Part shown: positions 31,796 to 46,060 of the stretch, one piece after another
Layout: each line of letters begins with the position of its first letter
Position numbering within the stretch: position 1 is the first letter of the stretch
Assembly: GCA_019009955.1 (NCBI GenBank)
Contig: CM032231.1
Coordinates: 106,273,001-106,337,000, forward strand
Origin: Riptortus pedestris
Lineage: Eukaryota > Arthropoda > Insecta > Hemiptera > Alydidae
Reading direction: 5' to 3'
Length of the DNA stretch: 64,000 nt
Position numbers and translations under genes: made by a program
The notes under the pieces: generated by a model
The model's input: only the letters and a program-made list of their open reading frames with translations
Databases searched by the model: none
What the model was told of the DNA's origin: nothing

Positions 31796-33989
31796 AAAAC
31801 CTTGCTAAGTATTTTCTTAGATCGTGACCGGAAGTCAAGTTGTGAAGTATTGACTTGTTAGTTTCCAGGATGCTCATATTTCACTCCCAGCTGGTGCAAG
31901 AAATTTTGACTATTAAAAAAATATTAATCAATATTTATTATATGCTAACGGTGTATCAGTACCGTACTAAAAATAAATAAGAGCAAGGACTAAATCTATA
32001 GACATTTGCTATTATTAAGTCAAATCCATTATTCTTGTAAATATTTTTAAGATAACTTAATAAACTCATAAATAACAGGATGATAAATTGGTTCCATGTC
32101 ACTGACAGTGGCGCAGATAGAATTTAATTTGAGAGAATATATTTTCAGTGGGCGGAGGGGGTCACGTTTTTTTTGTCAACAGTTTCTTTTATTCTGAAAA
32201 ATTTAGGGTGTATAACGCTAGGTGGCCATTTTTCTGAATGAGTTTTCCCTGTCTTGGTGTTTTAATATTCACCTCTGCTAATTTAAACAACGTTGTATTT
32301 ATTAATAATTATTTTTAAACTCTGAGGAGATACATACCTCGGATTATGTTGTTGAATTTTGAAAAAAAACTTTTGAACAGACACGTGCAGAAGGCAACGG
32401 AAAAACGCTCTATGGTCCTTTCCACTAGTTAGCCTTGTTCATTTCACTGAAAATCAGGACTTCCTGTAAACAAGATCAACTACTAGTCGTAGCCTTTGGA
32501 TAGAGTAACAGCAATATGTGTCTAGCGAATACCAACAGTTGCACGGCATGAGATGAATAATGGTGCACAACAATTAATTTAGTTGTGTAAAACAAGCTTG
32601 TTCTGCGCATTATTGAAAAAAATGATTTAGTTAATGAACATTAATAGTACTTTTGAAGGTTATTCTTAAATCTAATGATATTCTTGTTGATTAAATTAAA
32701 TTACGAGTAGAAATTTTAATTCTTATTTAAATTTCAACTCAATTATAAATTATTTACTAAGTGTGTATTTTGTCTACAAAATCAATAGAATACTATAATT
32801 TAAATTAATTTTATAAAAACTATCGAATATCCTATGTAGAACAGTGACAACATTGCAAATATTTGTGGTCATTCATTTGTAGGCTGAGTGAGAAGGAATG
32901 TACTAGTTAAGGGTTTGCAACACCTTAGTCTGTAGTTACTGGTAACAGAGTAATTACTTTAATATCCGTCAATTATGACGACTGTAATAATTGTCAATAT
33001 TTTAATATTGTTGGGGTTGTTTAAATAAAGAATGGCTGTAATAACACGAAAGGTCTTCGCGGAGGGGGCAGAGAGAACTTGGTATTGACTAACGAATGGG
33101 TTCTTTCTACTCCTTATTCACAGAAAGACAGAAAATTGATACTCGTAGTATTTTCATGTGTAATCAAGCCATCATCCAAAGAGTTTATGCCCATCGAGGA
33201 TAGTTATACGTGCACTACTGAAATCTGACAGATCTTCAAACAAACTTTGTGTGATAAAGACTTACTTTTTAGAGTGAGTTCATGTCTCACAAAACACAAG
33301 AACACTATAGTTGCAAATTCAAAATTTTTAATGAAGTAAGATTGTCTCTAGAGTACATATATTGTGGCATTGTGTCTTCCTCTTTGTAGCAAGTCCCCTT
33401 GGTACAGCGAAACTGTGGGGATTCTTTTATGTTTATGGGTTCAAAACTATTCATACTTTTTGAGTTTCTGTCACCCACAAATGTTTCTAAAGATAACGTT
33501 TAGCATCATACATTTAGCGGTTGCAGATTTTGGGACGCTTTGGATTCGTTTCTTTTAGCATATTTTCCTAAAGGGTAGGAAGTTTTACTTCGATGCTCGA
33601 AAAAATCTTTCATGGTCAGAAAGATCCGTTCACAATTATATATACATTTGTCAGTTAATGTTCTAACGGCTTTAATGAAAAAAAAGGTTTTATTTTCTTA
33701 ATGAAACCAGTGGGGCTGGGAGAAGTGGTGGGTAACATCGTAAATATCTTCGTTATTTTGCGGCAGTTGGGAAAATGTTACATAATCAATCAATTTATCA
33801 TCAATATTATTTTTGTCCCACTGATCTATAAATTATGATATTACAACTAATATTACCTCAGGATATTTGAATTAATAAAAAATATTGGAAATTTATTCCA
33901 CACTGTACCTCAAAAAATGTTGCATACTTGAACTCCTATAGGGGCGTTGTTTTGTAGAAACAATACAATTTTTGTTTATATGGCATTAT
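31796..33989. other. 2.2 kb with no supported feature
   Basis: AT-rich. CAGTGGCGCAGATAG at 32107 looks like a hAT terminus but has no partner end nearby. The open frame at 33364-33558 shows no family features. Confidence 0.4.
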
Positions 33990-34428
33990 AAAAAGTCCGT
34001 CAAGCAGGGGCTGCGTAAACTAAGCAGATTTCCCACGTGAAGTTATACAATAGAGAAATCTCCATACGAGAGCCGAACAGTTACGGCTAAGGCCGAACTA
34101 GCTTTTGGCGGGAAACTAGTCATTCGTTATCTGCCCACAATTAATAAAAATGCAAATATCTCGGTTAATATTCAAGATAGAGAATAAATGTATAGAACAA
34201 TATTTATAGTAACTTTAATTTAAAATAAGATTGGTTCTGTACAATGTTTTGATCCAACGTATGGTAACGGAGATATTTTGAATTTTCGAAAATCCCCCCC
34301 TCTAAACCCCCCCTCCCACTGGTCCGATTTTAGCCATTAACGAACTTGATCTATTTTTTTGCATAAAATGTTTTATATCGAGTTTGGTAATGATCAAACA
34401 AAAATTGCGACCGCTAGAGCGTTAACAG

Positions 34429-34488
<60 letters not shown>

Positions 34489-34598
34489 GAACGGACCTCA
34501 TTTTCGTCATCTCCTGTGTAAGATCGATGGACATTTGAAGATTATTTTTTCGAAAATCGCGGCATGAGTACGATCTCAATAGCTGATTTCCCTTAAGG
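33990..34598 (+). mobile_element. family A element, internally deleted
   Basis: Starts AAAAAGTCCGTCAAGCAGGG. About 350 bp of the 5' half are missing, then it is collinear through (TA)n at 34432-34482, the GATCGATGGACATTTG block and half of the terminal palindrome (TTTCCCTTAAGG), where it stops. Confidence 0.87.
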
Positions 34599-36224
34599 AT
34601 TGGATTATTTGTTGTCCAGCATGGTTAGTTGCAGGCATACAGAAAGCTGGTAACCTGTACCTATCCCAGAAGCCATAGCAATAAAAAGTAGACTTTAAGT
34701 ATAACATTACTACGGAGCATTTTGAATATTTGTTCAACTTTTTAGAGTATCTATTAGAAACTAATTTAAGAATTGGTCTTTCAGCATCAAAAATCACTGT
34801 GCGTTGAAAGCACTTATATCTCCTCTTAAGGATCGCAGTAAAAGTCTTTTAATCCTTCACTAATCATTGTGAAGGATCAAGGCCCTTTACATCGATCCTG
34901 ATATGTATCCTTCACCTTCCAGCACTAGACTTTGAATTTTCCGCTTCAAGTATTGTCAATTAATTCAAATCATGCTGTAATACGTACATAAACCAATATA
35001 CAAGATTGAATGACATTAAAGATATAAAGTAATGTTTTGTACGTATATTGACTATATAAGATATGTACTAAATGTATCAAACATTTGTTGGTAGTAAAAC
35101 GATTGTGATTATAGTTTAAGTTTAAACAAAAAAAAAATCATGCAATGCAAACTATATCAATCTTGAATAATCCCAACTCAAATGTTTATTAGAAAAAATA
35201 AAATTAGACAAGTTAAAGTTCCGCTATAATTTGAAAGGAAGGAAAAAAGAGGTAGGGGATGCTTGAAGGTTAATATGGAAGTAAAGAGGCTGTGAGAATG
35301 TACAGAGCCTATAGTAATTACCTATGCAAACCAATGGGACGTTAGATAAGATAGCCATTAGGGAATTGGGAAATTCTCTCTTGGGAAGATACCTGTAGGA
35401 TTCTCGCAAAGGATGAGTGATTTATGACCTAGACAACAAATCAAAAAATATCTTTGCTAATCACATTTACAATGCCCTCTCCATATCATTGGGAGATCTT
35501 GGTCTTATAATACATTTCCGACTGAAGATTGAGCTTTATACATTCCTCTTCTTCGAATTCCTCAGGGGAATATATATTTTTATATTTTTTAATGCATAGT
35601 TTAATATTAGTACATTATTACCATAGTAATATTTTATAATTTTCCGTAGTATATTAGAGGGAATAAATCAGTAAAAATAGTTTATTTTATTTGAAAACAA
35701 TATCTTTCATCGTTTTGGTAAAGAGCAAATGTTTTGAATGTAGTGAAAAAAATGCTAAATAGTTAACGGAGTTTATATTTATTTGAAAAATGCACCAGTA
35801 ATTGAAATATTTTTATATTTCATATTATTTATTACATATATTTTTTCGTCTGCCTCTTAATTGATTTTGAGGTTAGCAGTAAGAGAACGGCCAAACCACC
35901 ACACGTTTATCTCGTTTTCCAAAATTGGTTATTTGACATTTATCAAAATGAGGCATAATAACAGTCATGTCATGTCGCAGCCGTGGTACAAGCCAGTTCT
36001 CTCTAGCGCTCTTCAAAAGAGGCACTGAAGATGGAGCTGTTGCTCTGAAAGTGCACTCTGTCAAAATAAAACGTATTGTAGAGGATAACAGGCCTTCTTT
36101 GTACATCCAGAGATATTTATGATTATATATTAGATTCTACAGTTTACCCCTACGCCTCCTGGTTTGATTATAAGGATTAACGACCTTGGTTTTTAGTCAT
36201 CGAAGAAAAGTTTTAAAAAAACCG
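34599..36224. other. 1.6 kb without a supported gene
   Basis: AT-rich with short open frames. The minus-strand frame at 35873-36106 is locally GC-richer and is noted as a finding. Confidence 0.4.
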
Positions 36225-36709
36225 GTGCGTTAACAAAGAAGATTTCCCACATTCATCACATATTTCCATTTATCTTGAAACGTAAAAGTTCAGTGAGAAT
36301 AATATTTGGTTTTTAGGCTTGAAATAAAATACTTCATAATATAACAGGTTATTGTAAATATGAAATGAGTAGTGGTGGGGGTTTACTGAGGGCCAAAAAC
36401 TAAAATAAAAATGCAAATATCCCGGTTAACAATAAATATAGAGAAAAAAAATGGATATAACAATTAAGAACATTACATTTTCAACAAAATTGACTTCATA
36501 CAACCTTTCGATCATACGCAGAAACGGAGATATTTCAAATTTTCAAAATTCCCCTCTAAACCCTCCCCTCCCTTCGGTCCAATTTCAGCTGTTAACGAAC
36601 TGGACCTTCATTTTACATAAAAGTTTAGATATCCAGTTTGGTATCTGCTAAGAGAGAGTTTAGTAATGAATCAATAGCTAAACTGACCATCAGAGCGTTA
36701 TTACCACGG

Positions 36710-36773
<64 letters not shown>

Positions 36774-36895
36774 ATTTGGAGGTTCCTAATTAATACCTCC
36801 GTCGCATTCTATTATTATTTTTTTTTCTTCAATATTTGCGTCTTGAGTAAAATCTCAATTCCCTTTGGGGACCATCGAGTAATATCTCCCAAACG
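36225..36895 (+). mobile_element. family A element, degenerate, with (TA)n
   Basis: GATTTCCCACATTCATC, CATATTTCCATTTATC, ATCCCGGTTAACAAT, GGAGATATTTCAAATTTTC, TTTCAGCTGTTAACGAACTG and (TA)n at 36714-36770, followed by TGGAGGTTCC and a decayed end (CAATTCCCTTTGGGGACCAT). Confidence 0.78.
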
Positions 36896-39839
36896 CAAAG
36901 TCTAGTTCGTTAGTCTCGCTCCGTTGAACCTTGATTTTAAGCTCTAGTTTACTCAAATGTTATTCATTTCGAAAAGTTTTTTATATTGTGCAGAGAAAAT
37001 ACTAACAATGTTTCAGAAGCGATGAAAATGGTTGAACTATGCTAGTGTATCCAGCTATCTATAAATAGCAGTTTTGAAATTGCACTGCTTCGCTTCCATC
37101 CCAGAAATGAGTGTAAAATTCACTTAAGAATGATGGGTTTTTTTTATAGCATTGCTGCAAAACAATTGTAAGGAATATGTTTAATGGAAGTATTACTAAG
37201 ACCTCAAATAATGTAACTTTATACAAATGAATCTACTTAACACTATGGAGTCATTAACTTTGTATTATTATTATTTAACCTTCATCTCTGTGAACCTAGT
37301 AAAACATTTCAATTGAATATACTCAGGTTAGGCTGTCTCCGGGACCTGCGTACTCCGTTACGTGAGAGCCAAGTGGCAACCCCGTGGGTTCCAGGAAGCA
37401 GTGCGAGAGGATGTTGAGTAACCTGCTGTATTGTCAGAGCTAATAACTTTCTTCCATATGCCTAGTATGTTTTTCTCATTAGACGAGTGTTTGTCGTGGA
37501 CATATGAGAAATCATCACCTAGGCCTATGAATTTCATATTTCCAAGGTCCTATGCTGTCATAACTGTCATGGCACATAATATCTTGGGGTTGTTCAATTT
37601 GCTATTAGTCTTCAAGACCCAGATTAAATGAAAACTAGTATAAAATAACCACAATATGGGCTTATTTTTTATATCCATCAACACGTTTCGAACGTATTTG
37701 GGTTCCACATGGAGAGAAAGAGCTTCAGATGTTATTTTTTAATTCCTACTTGGACTGCCTAATCAGAAAAAAAAAGATACATCTGCCAGATTGGTTATTA
37801 CATAAGCGGACGTCAGATTTTGAACTTTAAGCCAGTCCTAATAGTTGTTGTTTAGAAAAGGCAATCATTAGTTTTCACTAATGGAACTAAAAGGAAAAAA
37901 AAAGTGGTCTCAAGGAACAGATGGTTTACCACCGATGGCTAACTTCTGCATGTAGCAAACTACCCAACAATAAAAATTTTCGGAACGGAGAAAATCCAAA
38001 AAAGAAAAAAAGGTAAAATATTTTCATGTTAATTATAACTTCCTTGCAGGAAAAGTCCAGCGCCAATGAAAATGGCTCAGGGATAAAATTGACAAGTAGA
38101 AACCAGTCGATTTATCATCGGGGGTTAATAGCTATCAACCATTCTACTCGTTATCGGGAAACAAGCTATTAATGTGGTTTTATAAAATGTAATTTTTATT
38201 ATGAATATTGTCTATTTTATGCATATAAAAAATGGACAATTGGGATATTTATTTTCACCGATTGTTAATCCAGGTCTCAAAATAAACCATTACTAATATA
38301 ATCATACAAAAATTTTAAATAAGAACTGTTTCTAACAAAAAAAAATACTGTTTCAGCTCGTTATCCTCTGTTATACGAGTATTCTCTTCCGTTTCTAAAA
38401 TAATATTGAAATGCATGACAAAATATTTATGGATTTTTACTATCAGATTGTACATAAATACAAAATTAGACAGATTAAAATTGAATTTTGTTTGCTGCAT
38501 TATGAATAGTTATGTGCACTATTTTTTAAACTCTGTGCTGTATTTAAATCATCAAATGAATTGACAAATATCGCTGAAACCTTCTAAATTACATTGGTTC
38601 TAACAAAATTTCTATTTGGTATCCGTCACGGTAGATTAGTTTTGGATCTTTGTAGCTTTATAAAACGTGACAAAAATACCGCTTTGCGGTTCCCCCATTA
38701 TTGATGTTTTACATTATTAATAGGTTATTTCAATGTTTTATTCAGATTTAGTTAGTTTCCTCTACTGAAATCTTTATTCTTCTTAGATCCATTACTGACC
38801 TATGATAGGGCTGCTCTGATAGGATATTTATCCTTCATTTGAATGCACTACCTTGATTGTATAACGACCGGTCTATGAATCATTCTTACTAATGTAAAGT
38901 GCAGTTGTTATAAGTTCTGCCAAGATCTCTACAACTTGCTCATCAGACATTTTTCATGTAACTCATGGGTTCTCCTTGGGTTTTCTGCAACCCATTTTGT
39001 TCCTTCTTTTAAAACATACTGAAACTTCTTTTCCAAAAATAATAAATTAATTTAACTCTGTGGTGAGCTGAAGTCAAAATAAATAAACTATTTGGGATGG
39101 TTTATTGGTGCTTATAAACAATCCATTTCTTAGTTCTTCTACATGTTACCTGCTAGCAATTTATCTAAGACACGTTCAGTTTTCACAATTAAACTTCAAT
39201 ACATATTGATAGAGTAAATAACCTTGCACGAATACTTGTTATCAACATTCAGGTATAAACTAATGACCAAAACATTTATCAACAACTATCAAGCGTACTT
39301 GTGGTTGTAATTTAGTTCTCTTATTGGACCAAATTATTTCTTAAGTTCTCTACACCCTATGAATGACCAGTGCTAATGTCTTAATATCACAGCAAAATGT
39401 TTAGGTATCTTTTCATTTTTGATAATTACATATTTCGACTGGCCAAATCTATTTGTATTTAAATAACAAGAATTTTTCGCACAAGACAAAACAAACTAAA
39501 AACGAATTATCAATAAATCAGACGTAAGTTAGTTATGTACCGACGAAAGTGAAGAAGTAATACTTGGTATATAAATTTTCCGTTTATGGGATCTACTCCA
39601 AAATCAAGGAGAAAGGGCCATTGTGGTGGGTTCTCTGTGACATAAATGAATAAAACATTGAAAACAAACAGCTACAATACAGATAAACTAAAAAAATGTA
39701 ATATAGTAAAAACTGAAAATAGAACTTTTTTTAAAAAAAAAATGTTAAGGTTTTGATCGTATTGGGCTTGTGAGGTATAATCTGGATAGACGATTTCAGA
39801 TAGATTGGCCAAAATCTTCACACTTTCTGGTTCAGAAAG
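36896..39839. other. 2.9 kb without recognisable features
   Basis: AT-rich. A GC-rich patch at 37325-37425 (GTCTCCGGGACCTGCGTACT onward) stands out but matches nothing that I recognise. Confidence 0.4.
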
Positions 39840-39880
39840 CCCATCCGTCTCTCAGGAGCAGCGTACACTAAGCACTCACT
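39840..39880 (+). mobile_element. possible family A 5' tip
   Basis: CCATCCGTCTCTCAGGAGCA, GCGTACACTAAGCA resembles a decayed GTCCGTCACGCAGG...CTAAGCAG end. Confidence 0.4.
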
Positions 39881-40204
39881 GGTACATGTCACACCAAAGA
39901 CGTCATCTCAAATTAAATATAGTTTTTAACATGTTTAAGGGATTTTTTATTTATTTCTGATTATTAAGACTCGGGAGAGGGCGCAGCAATATCCGTTTTA
40001 GCTCTTTATCCTGTTACTAGCATAAAAAAGAAAACATGATTTTAAATAATTAACGATTTTAGTGATAGTTCATCAAGTTGAGATACAATTTCAATGAACT
40101 GAAACGTTGGAATAAATTCTTGGCTACAATAATAATTCTATTCAAATTACTTGTTTTATACATTGTTATACAATAAAAATGTATATTACAGACTAAACCC
40201 TAAA
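39881..40204. other. no recognisable feature
   Basis: AT-rich spacer. Confidence 0.4.
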
Positions 40205-40792
40205 GAACAAAGTAAGAAGTTTTCTTTATGCGCATTGTTTGTTATAATCTAATAGGAAACGAAATATTATTTTCAAGCCTTCCTTACAGCCCCAATTTTC
40301 ACTTCTGTTCGCACCTAACAACGTTAATATAGCATATAATATAGTAAGAGCATGGTGCTAACTCAGATAATCGCTTGTTGTATGTGAAATTTGTCAACCT
40401 CTGCTACAATTTTTAGTGCTATCTTGTTTATATTCTTCAGTAGGCAAAAGTATAATGTACAAAAGTTTATCTTTAAAAACAAAATAAACAAATTATGTTA
40501 TATGCTTCTTTGGAGAAAAACTAATAGGAAATGAAATATTTCGATTTTTCATTTCGAACCTCCCTTATAGCCCCTCTCTTGTTCGCTTCTGAGAATATTG
40601 GTGTATGCTAGTGTCAACAATAAAGATTCGACAAGTTCGTTTCAGACATTTAAGCGTAAAAAAAAGACAAAGATACATCAAACCCAAAAAGTGCTGATAG
40701 CGTTTTAGTCCCACTTGAAACGAAAAATTATCTTGACATTTTCTAAAAAAAAAAAAAAACCAATGTATAAGCAGAGGTTACAATTATGTGTG
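40205..40792 (-). mobile_element. family B Helitron, inverted, decayed
   Basis: Two decayed subrepeats (GGAAACGAAATATT...CTTCCTTACAGCCCC at 40255 and GGAAATGAAATATTTCG...CCTCCCTTATAGCCCC at 40527), then CATTTAAGCGTAAAAA and AAGCAGAGGTTACAATTATG at the 5' end. No CTAG hairpin end. Confidence 0.7.
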
Positions 40793-42489
40793 TATATCTA
40801 TGTAGATGTTTGCATAGAGAAAGGTATAGTAGACTGACCAAAGAGGTAAAGGCAAACAGGTTCTATACTGACTCATCTAGAGCAATCAGAGCGTGTAGCC
40901 ACTGATCTGAGACTCATTTAGCAGACTAACTGAAAGTCATCCTCATTCTTTTACTTCAGCTTCAAGCCATCAATTGCACACATATTATTTCTCGCTTTTT
41001 CCTCAATGCTTTTTCTGTAAGTGCTCCTTGTCAGGTGCAATGGGTGCGATCATTAAAGATTACTTGGTTTTAATGTTAACGATTTTTATTCCACATAATT
41101 TATTTAGTGATTTGAGATTTTGTTTTTGTGGTGCTGGTTTAATTCATCTCTTGCAGAGTTCCTGATTCTCAAAATGATCCACGTTCAAATAGCATGGTCC
41201 CAATTTGGGTAAAAAGTAATGACAATATAAATAATCCGTAATTTACAAGCACTATGAAACAATAAGTGAAGAAACACATATATTTTCGACCTATTTCCAA
41301 ACCAATGGAGTCATCTTAATTGAATAATAGGAACCTAAATTTAATATAAATGATTACTTCTTGTATAAAACTATTTTCTGATGAGTATTTGTCCTTGTTC
41401 ATGGCTTTAAGAAATGCTGAGACCAAATATATGGTGGATATATTTCCACTCATCGATTAATCCGTTTATTTAAGTTTATTTTAATTAAAAATTTCTAAAA
41501 TTTATGTTTCTCCTTCTTATAGTAGAACATAACTCACTTTCTATAATATTTTGTGGGGAACCTAGGAATCTAAATGACTTTCTATAATAGGAGACATTTT
41601 TTTAGTGTTCTTTGCATTAAGTGTTTCTTATTTAACATTTTTTCACGTTGCTTCTATGTGATGAAGCTTCTCGAACATCATCTAAATATGGAAATACAGT
41701 TACTGTATTAAACCGAACCTAACCTACATTTTTCTATTCCTTGCTCATTCGATGAAAGTTAGGGGTTTATTCAATAGGTATGAATATAATACAGATAAGT
41801 AAAGCACTGGTTTATTATGGCTGCGATTGTTGATTGTTAATTCTTAATTTTATTTAGCTGTGCGAGTAATATACCTTGAGGTCGGACTTCTTCCGTTCTT
41901 TGGTTGGCCACTTGGTATCATGATAAATTGAGTAGGTACTTGAATAAAGTACCGATTTTTGACCTGTAACGCCACCATTAAACGGCGGGGAGTGTCAAGG
42001 TCACCATTTGACAACCCATCAAAGCATTTTGCTAGGTCGAAGATTTTAAGATTTGCATAAAATTCTCCTTTTCAAAACTTTCCTCTACAACTAAAAATAT
42101 GTGATCGTTTGGTTAAAAATGCTTGATGAAATAAAACTTACAATTAGACCAAAAATAGTTTGCAATCATATGAAATACACAACAACAAAAAAAATCTAGT
42201 TAACAATTCCTTCTTCAAATATTTGATAGTGCTTTACGTTTGTGTTACATTAACTTGTACGGTTTCTGAGATGAGCTCATCATTGTTTTACTGAATGTGT
42301 TCATTAACAATAAGTTCAAACTATTGAACAAGAAGTTTATTAATCATTAAAGAGAATCCCTAGACTCCTTTAAATATGGACTTTGGGTTTCCAATGCTGT
42401 TATGGATTACTGTATTCCATTTGTCATTTGGGATCTCTATTCTCCTCTTTTGGTTGAAGTTCTTGTACGAAATAAAGAAAGAATTAGGC
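40793..42489. other. 1.7 kb without a supported gene
   Basis: AT-rich. TCAAGGTCA at 41996-42004 resembles an FTZ-F1 type half site but has no gene context. Confidence 0.4.
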
Positions 42490-42720
42490 GAAAATTTTCG
42501 ATTTTCTGATTTCAATGGATTTATCCGTTTTGACCTCCCCTGAACCCATTTTGAATAGTTTCGGCGTGACGTCCATGTAAGCACAGTATTTTGCTTAACT
42601 CAAAAGCAAGTAGCTTGAGAATGTTGAAACTTCATATTCAGAACAGTTGTACAGTCTAGTTGAGAAACTCTCATTTCGATAAAAATTGACTAATTGTAAG
42701 AAGGAGAGAGGGTGGGGATT
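42490..42720. repeat. interspersed repeat, copy 2 of 2
   Basis: ATCCGTTTTGACCTCCCCTG, GTTTCGGCGTGACGTCC and ACTCAAAAGCAAGTAGCTTG parallel the blocks at 9120-9300 in order and spacing. Confidence 0.5.
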
Positions 42721-43834
42721 TAGAAAGGTGGAAATTTAAAATGAAATTTTTTTCGATTATTATACCTATCAATAGTATAAACTAATTAATTATACCGCAA
42801 ATACATATAATCTATTTTCTCTGACGTTTACTGGTCTGTTTAATTGCAATGGAGACACCTTACGTCAATTTATGTGCAGCCAAACATTTTGTTTACTTAA
42901 TTCATTAATTGGAAGATAAGTGGTGCACAGATCAAATTTTCTTTTCCCTTCCTGTGCTATAAATAAGAATATATAAATAAAGGAGATCATTAAATGAGGA
43001 GGAAGCAGAATTTATATTTCGCGTTATAGGTTTAACTTAAGGGATATGGTAACTAATAAACCCCATGCAAACGAATAACAAATATTAATTAAAACTTCAG
43101 AAAAATGCTCATATAACAAGAACATGAATGAAAGTGGAATCCTTCAAATGTGTGGGTGGCTCTTTCTCTATTTCCGCAAGAATAAAAATAAAATAAAAAA
43201 AATCTTTAGTTCTCGCTCTCGGAGAATCTGCACTCATACAAAAGTACAAAAAAATCTAGAACTAATTTGCTCTCTAAGAAAATCTCATTCTCAACGCAAC
43301 AATAGCAGCCCTAGAGCAGAATGGAGAACACTGCTTATGAAACAGATTACATCTGAACTTGTGAGCGAACTTAGTTCACAGCAAGCACTGCTGACTTAAT
43401 GCATAACATCAGAGATTCAAGCTAGGATTAATTATTTTCTCATTTAATGAATAGTCCTCGTGTGAAATTATAAAATAATGAATCCTTTACTAAATTGATC
43501 TTTACACTCCAATACTAAAGGTACGCTTGTTCATTGAAATCCTGAATTCCAGATATTGGGCTGATTTTATCTCAATGAACTATTCAATTATATTTACTAC
43601 TAAATAGTGACCTCAATACATATTGTTGTTATTTTATTATTTATTAAGTTATTTTTGCATTCTGATGCATACTTATTCTATATCGGCAAGTTGTTGGCAC
43701 CTTTGTATTTGCTCTGCTTCATACCTTTCTTAAATTAATGTAAACATTTATAGACAATATAATATTTATCAAATATAAGCAGTGTAAATAAAAATAGAAC
43801 CAGGGTTCTAATTTTTTCAGCTTTCATAAACTGT
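42721..43834. other. no recognisable feature
   Basis: AT-rich. The plus-strand open frame at 43124-43399 is lysine- and serine-rich, with no family match that I can see. Confidence 0.4.
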
Positions 43835-44483
43835 CATGAGTCTATAGGGCATGCGTTAACTAAGCAGATTTCCCGCATCCTGGTTTGACAGTTTATTGAT
43901 CTCCTCTCTCCATGTAATTTTTATATCAAAGTGAAAATTCCATCACGGGGTTTACTGGCAGATAAAAATATTGAAGCGCGAATAACTTAATGCTTATGCT
44001 ACAAAAAAAAAACCCCTATGGAAGGCTAATTGTAGAGCAGCAATAGTTAAATAAGATTGATTCTATTACATGTTACATGGCGACTTATATTAACGGAGAT
44101 ATTTTGAATTTATAGAATTCATCCCCTCTCTCTAATCCCTCCCCCTTTATCCTGGTCTAATTTCAACCATTAATGACTCTGAACTCTAGTGTTGAATTAA
44201 ACGGTTAAATATCGATTAAGGTGTAAATCAAATAAACATTTTAGAGTAAAGAAATTAAGTAATAATTCATGACGTTATCATACAAAGTATTTGCATTAAA
44301 AAAGTTCAATGAGATCAATATATAGCCTCCCCCTCCTTCTGTCCGATTATAGCCGTTAACTAACATGATCTTTATTTTTATATAAAACGTTTAAATGTGG
44401 AGTTTCGTAAAGATTAAACAAAAATTGCGACAGCTAGAGCGTACAACTTCAATACCTGATTCCTTCAAAGGGAAATCAGCTAA
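43835..44483 (+). mobile_element. compound of two degenerate family A copies
   Basis: 5' end TGCGTTAACTAAGCAGATTT at 43853. The block CTGGTCTAATTTCAACCATT at 44151 recurs at 44340 (CTGTCCGATTATAGCCGTTA), so two copies overlap or are nested. It ends CCTTCAAAGGGAAATCAGCTAA. Confidence 0.72.
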
Positions 44484-45395
44484 TACATTTCTCAGGACTA
44501 AAAGTATGGGAACATTCGCTAATAAAGTAGATTCTGGCAATTTTATTTATGGTGGTTTATTAAGGTTGTTTTCTTATTTTTAATCGCCAGGAAGTACGCA
44601 TCTTGGGTAACTAGCACAGTATTTAATTTCAACTTTGTACATCTAGTAATGTGCGATCATAATATATTAGAGACTATCTCAAATCTATATCCATTACTCT
44701 GTAATTATAATGCAAATGAATATATACCAATGCTAAATGAGTTAGATTAACATTGACTAAACACAAGTATTGCCCCCGTTTCGGACGAGGCGGCCGACAA
44801 TGTGTAAATCCGGTAACGATAGCCTACCACAAGGTTATAACCTAGAAATGGAGATTGCTGAACTTATTACAGGGATAAAGAAATAAAAACACATAATTAA
44901 TTATTCAAATGTAGAGACATCAATATATAAGCGAGAGAATCTTATCTTCCACTGTTTAACGGAAGTTACTCTCTTCTTCATAACTATTACCGTATATATT
45001 TATTACATTGATAAAATTATAATTCATCGTCTGATAACGAGCAATAATTTAGTTATAAACAATACATAAGGCGGTCAAGAGCAAAGCTTTGCTAATTGTT
45101 TACTGTAATGTTTACTATTTTTCAAAAGAACATTAATGTGGAACTGAAATATTGCAGTAAACAGACCTTGCTCCAATAAACTGTTCTGGAAATAAGGCAA
45201 CTTAAAACATTTCTTGGAATGCCCATGCATCCAACCTATATATATGTATGTATGTATATATACACACATACATACATACATACATTTGTTTTATCTTCTT
45301 CATAATTACTACGTAATCATTTCCAAACTCGATATTTAAGTGGTTCAAAGACCAAAGACCAACCTTATCAATTACGAAACATTTACGAGAAGTAA
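44484..45395. other. no recognisable feature
   Basis: AT-rich, with a TATG/CATA microsatellite near 45238-45285. Confidence 0.4.
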
Positions 45396-46060
45396 AGAAG
45401 GCCTAAAAACTTAGGGGCTACGTAAACTAAGCAGATTTCCCACGTGCTATGACAAAATAGTGATTTCATCTCACCCCATTTTCTGACTGAAAACCTGAAA
45501 GAACGTCTTACTAGCTTTATATTTGAGTTCTGAAAAAATATAGCGCAACAGTTGTAGAAAGTAGTCTAACAAGGTTAGTTCTATAACATTTTTCGAACCC
45601 CCCTCCCTGTAAATTGTTATATATCGAGTATGGTATAGATCAAATAATTATTTTCAATGATGGTTTGATCAAGACCTTAAGATCTTAAGTCAGCGCACAG
45701 TGAATTTCTATGTATCCCACTTAATTAAGGCCATTAGTAAACAATATTTGGTATATACGCTTAGAATAAAAGGATTCATCTATAATACCTTACTGCTATT
45801 ATGGCATGAGTAGGAGTGGGGGTTTACTGACTGCCGAAACCTAAACAAAACCCAAATATCTCAATTAATAAGTTTATTAGAGTATATATGAACATTTATA
45901 TGCAAGTACTTTTAAGATAAGATTGGTTCTATAGAGTGTTTTGATCAGACCGAAAATACTAGAACAAGGGATATATTTTAAATTTTCGGGATCCCCACCT
46001 CCGAACTCCCACTCCCCACTGTCCAATTTCAGCAGTTAAAGATCTTGATCTTGAGTTTTG
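45396..46060 (+). mobile_element. family A copy, left part, degenerate
   Basis: TAGGGGCTACGTAAACTAAGC at 45412, GTGGGGGTTTACTGACTGCC, ATATCTCAATTAATA, then TTTCAGCAGTTAAAGATCTT up to a SINE insertion at 46061. Confidence 0.75.

Noticed and set aside
32107..32180. CAGTGGCGCAGATAG as a hAT terminus
   Set aside because: No inverted partner or 8-bp duplication found within several kb.
33364..33558. Cys/Leu-rich 64-codon frame
   Set aside because: No splice signals or conserved pattern; not distinguishable from chance.
41990..42010. FTZ-F1 type binding half site TCAAGGTCA
   Set aside because: A 9-mer is expected by chance in 64 kb and no gene or promoter is nearby.
43124..43399. Lys/Ser-rich 91-codon frame
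   Set aside because: No splice borders, no motifs; typical of AT-rich non-coding sequence.
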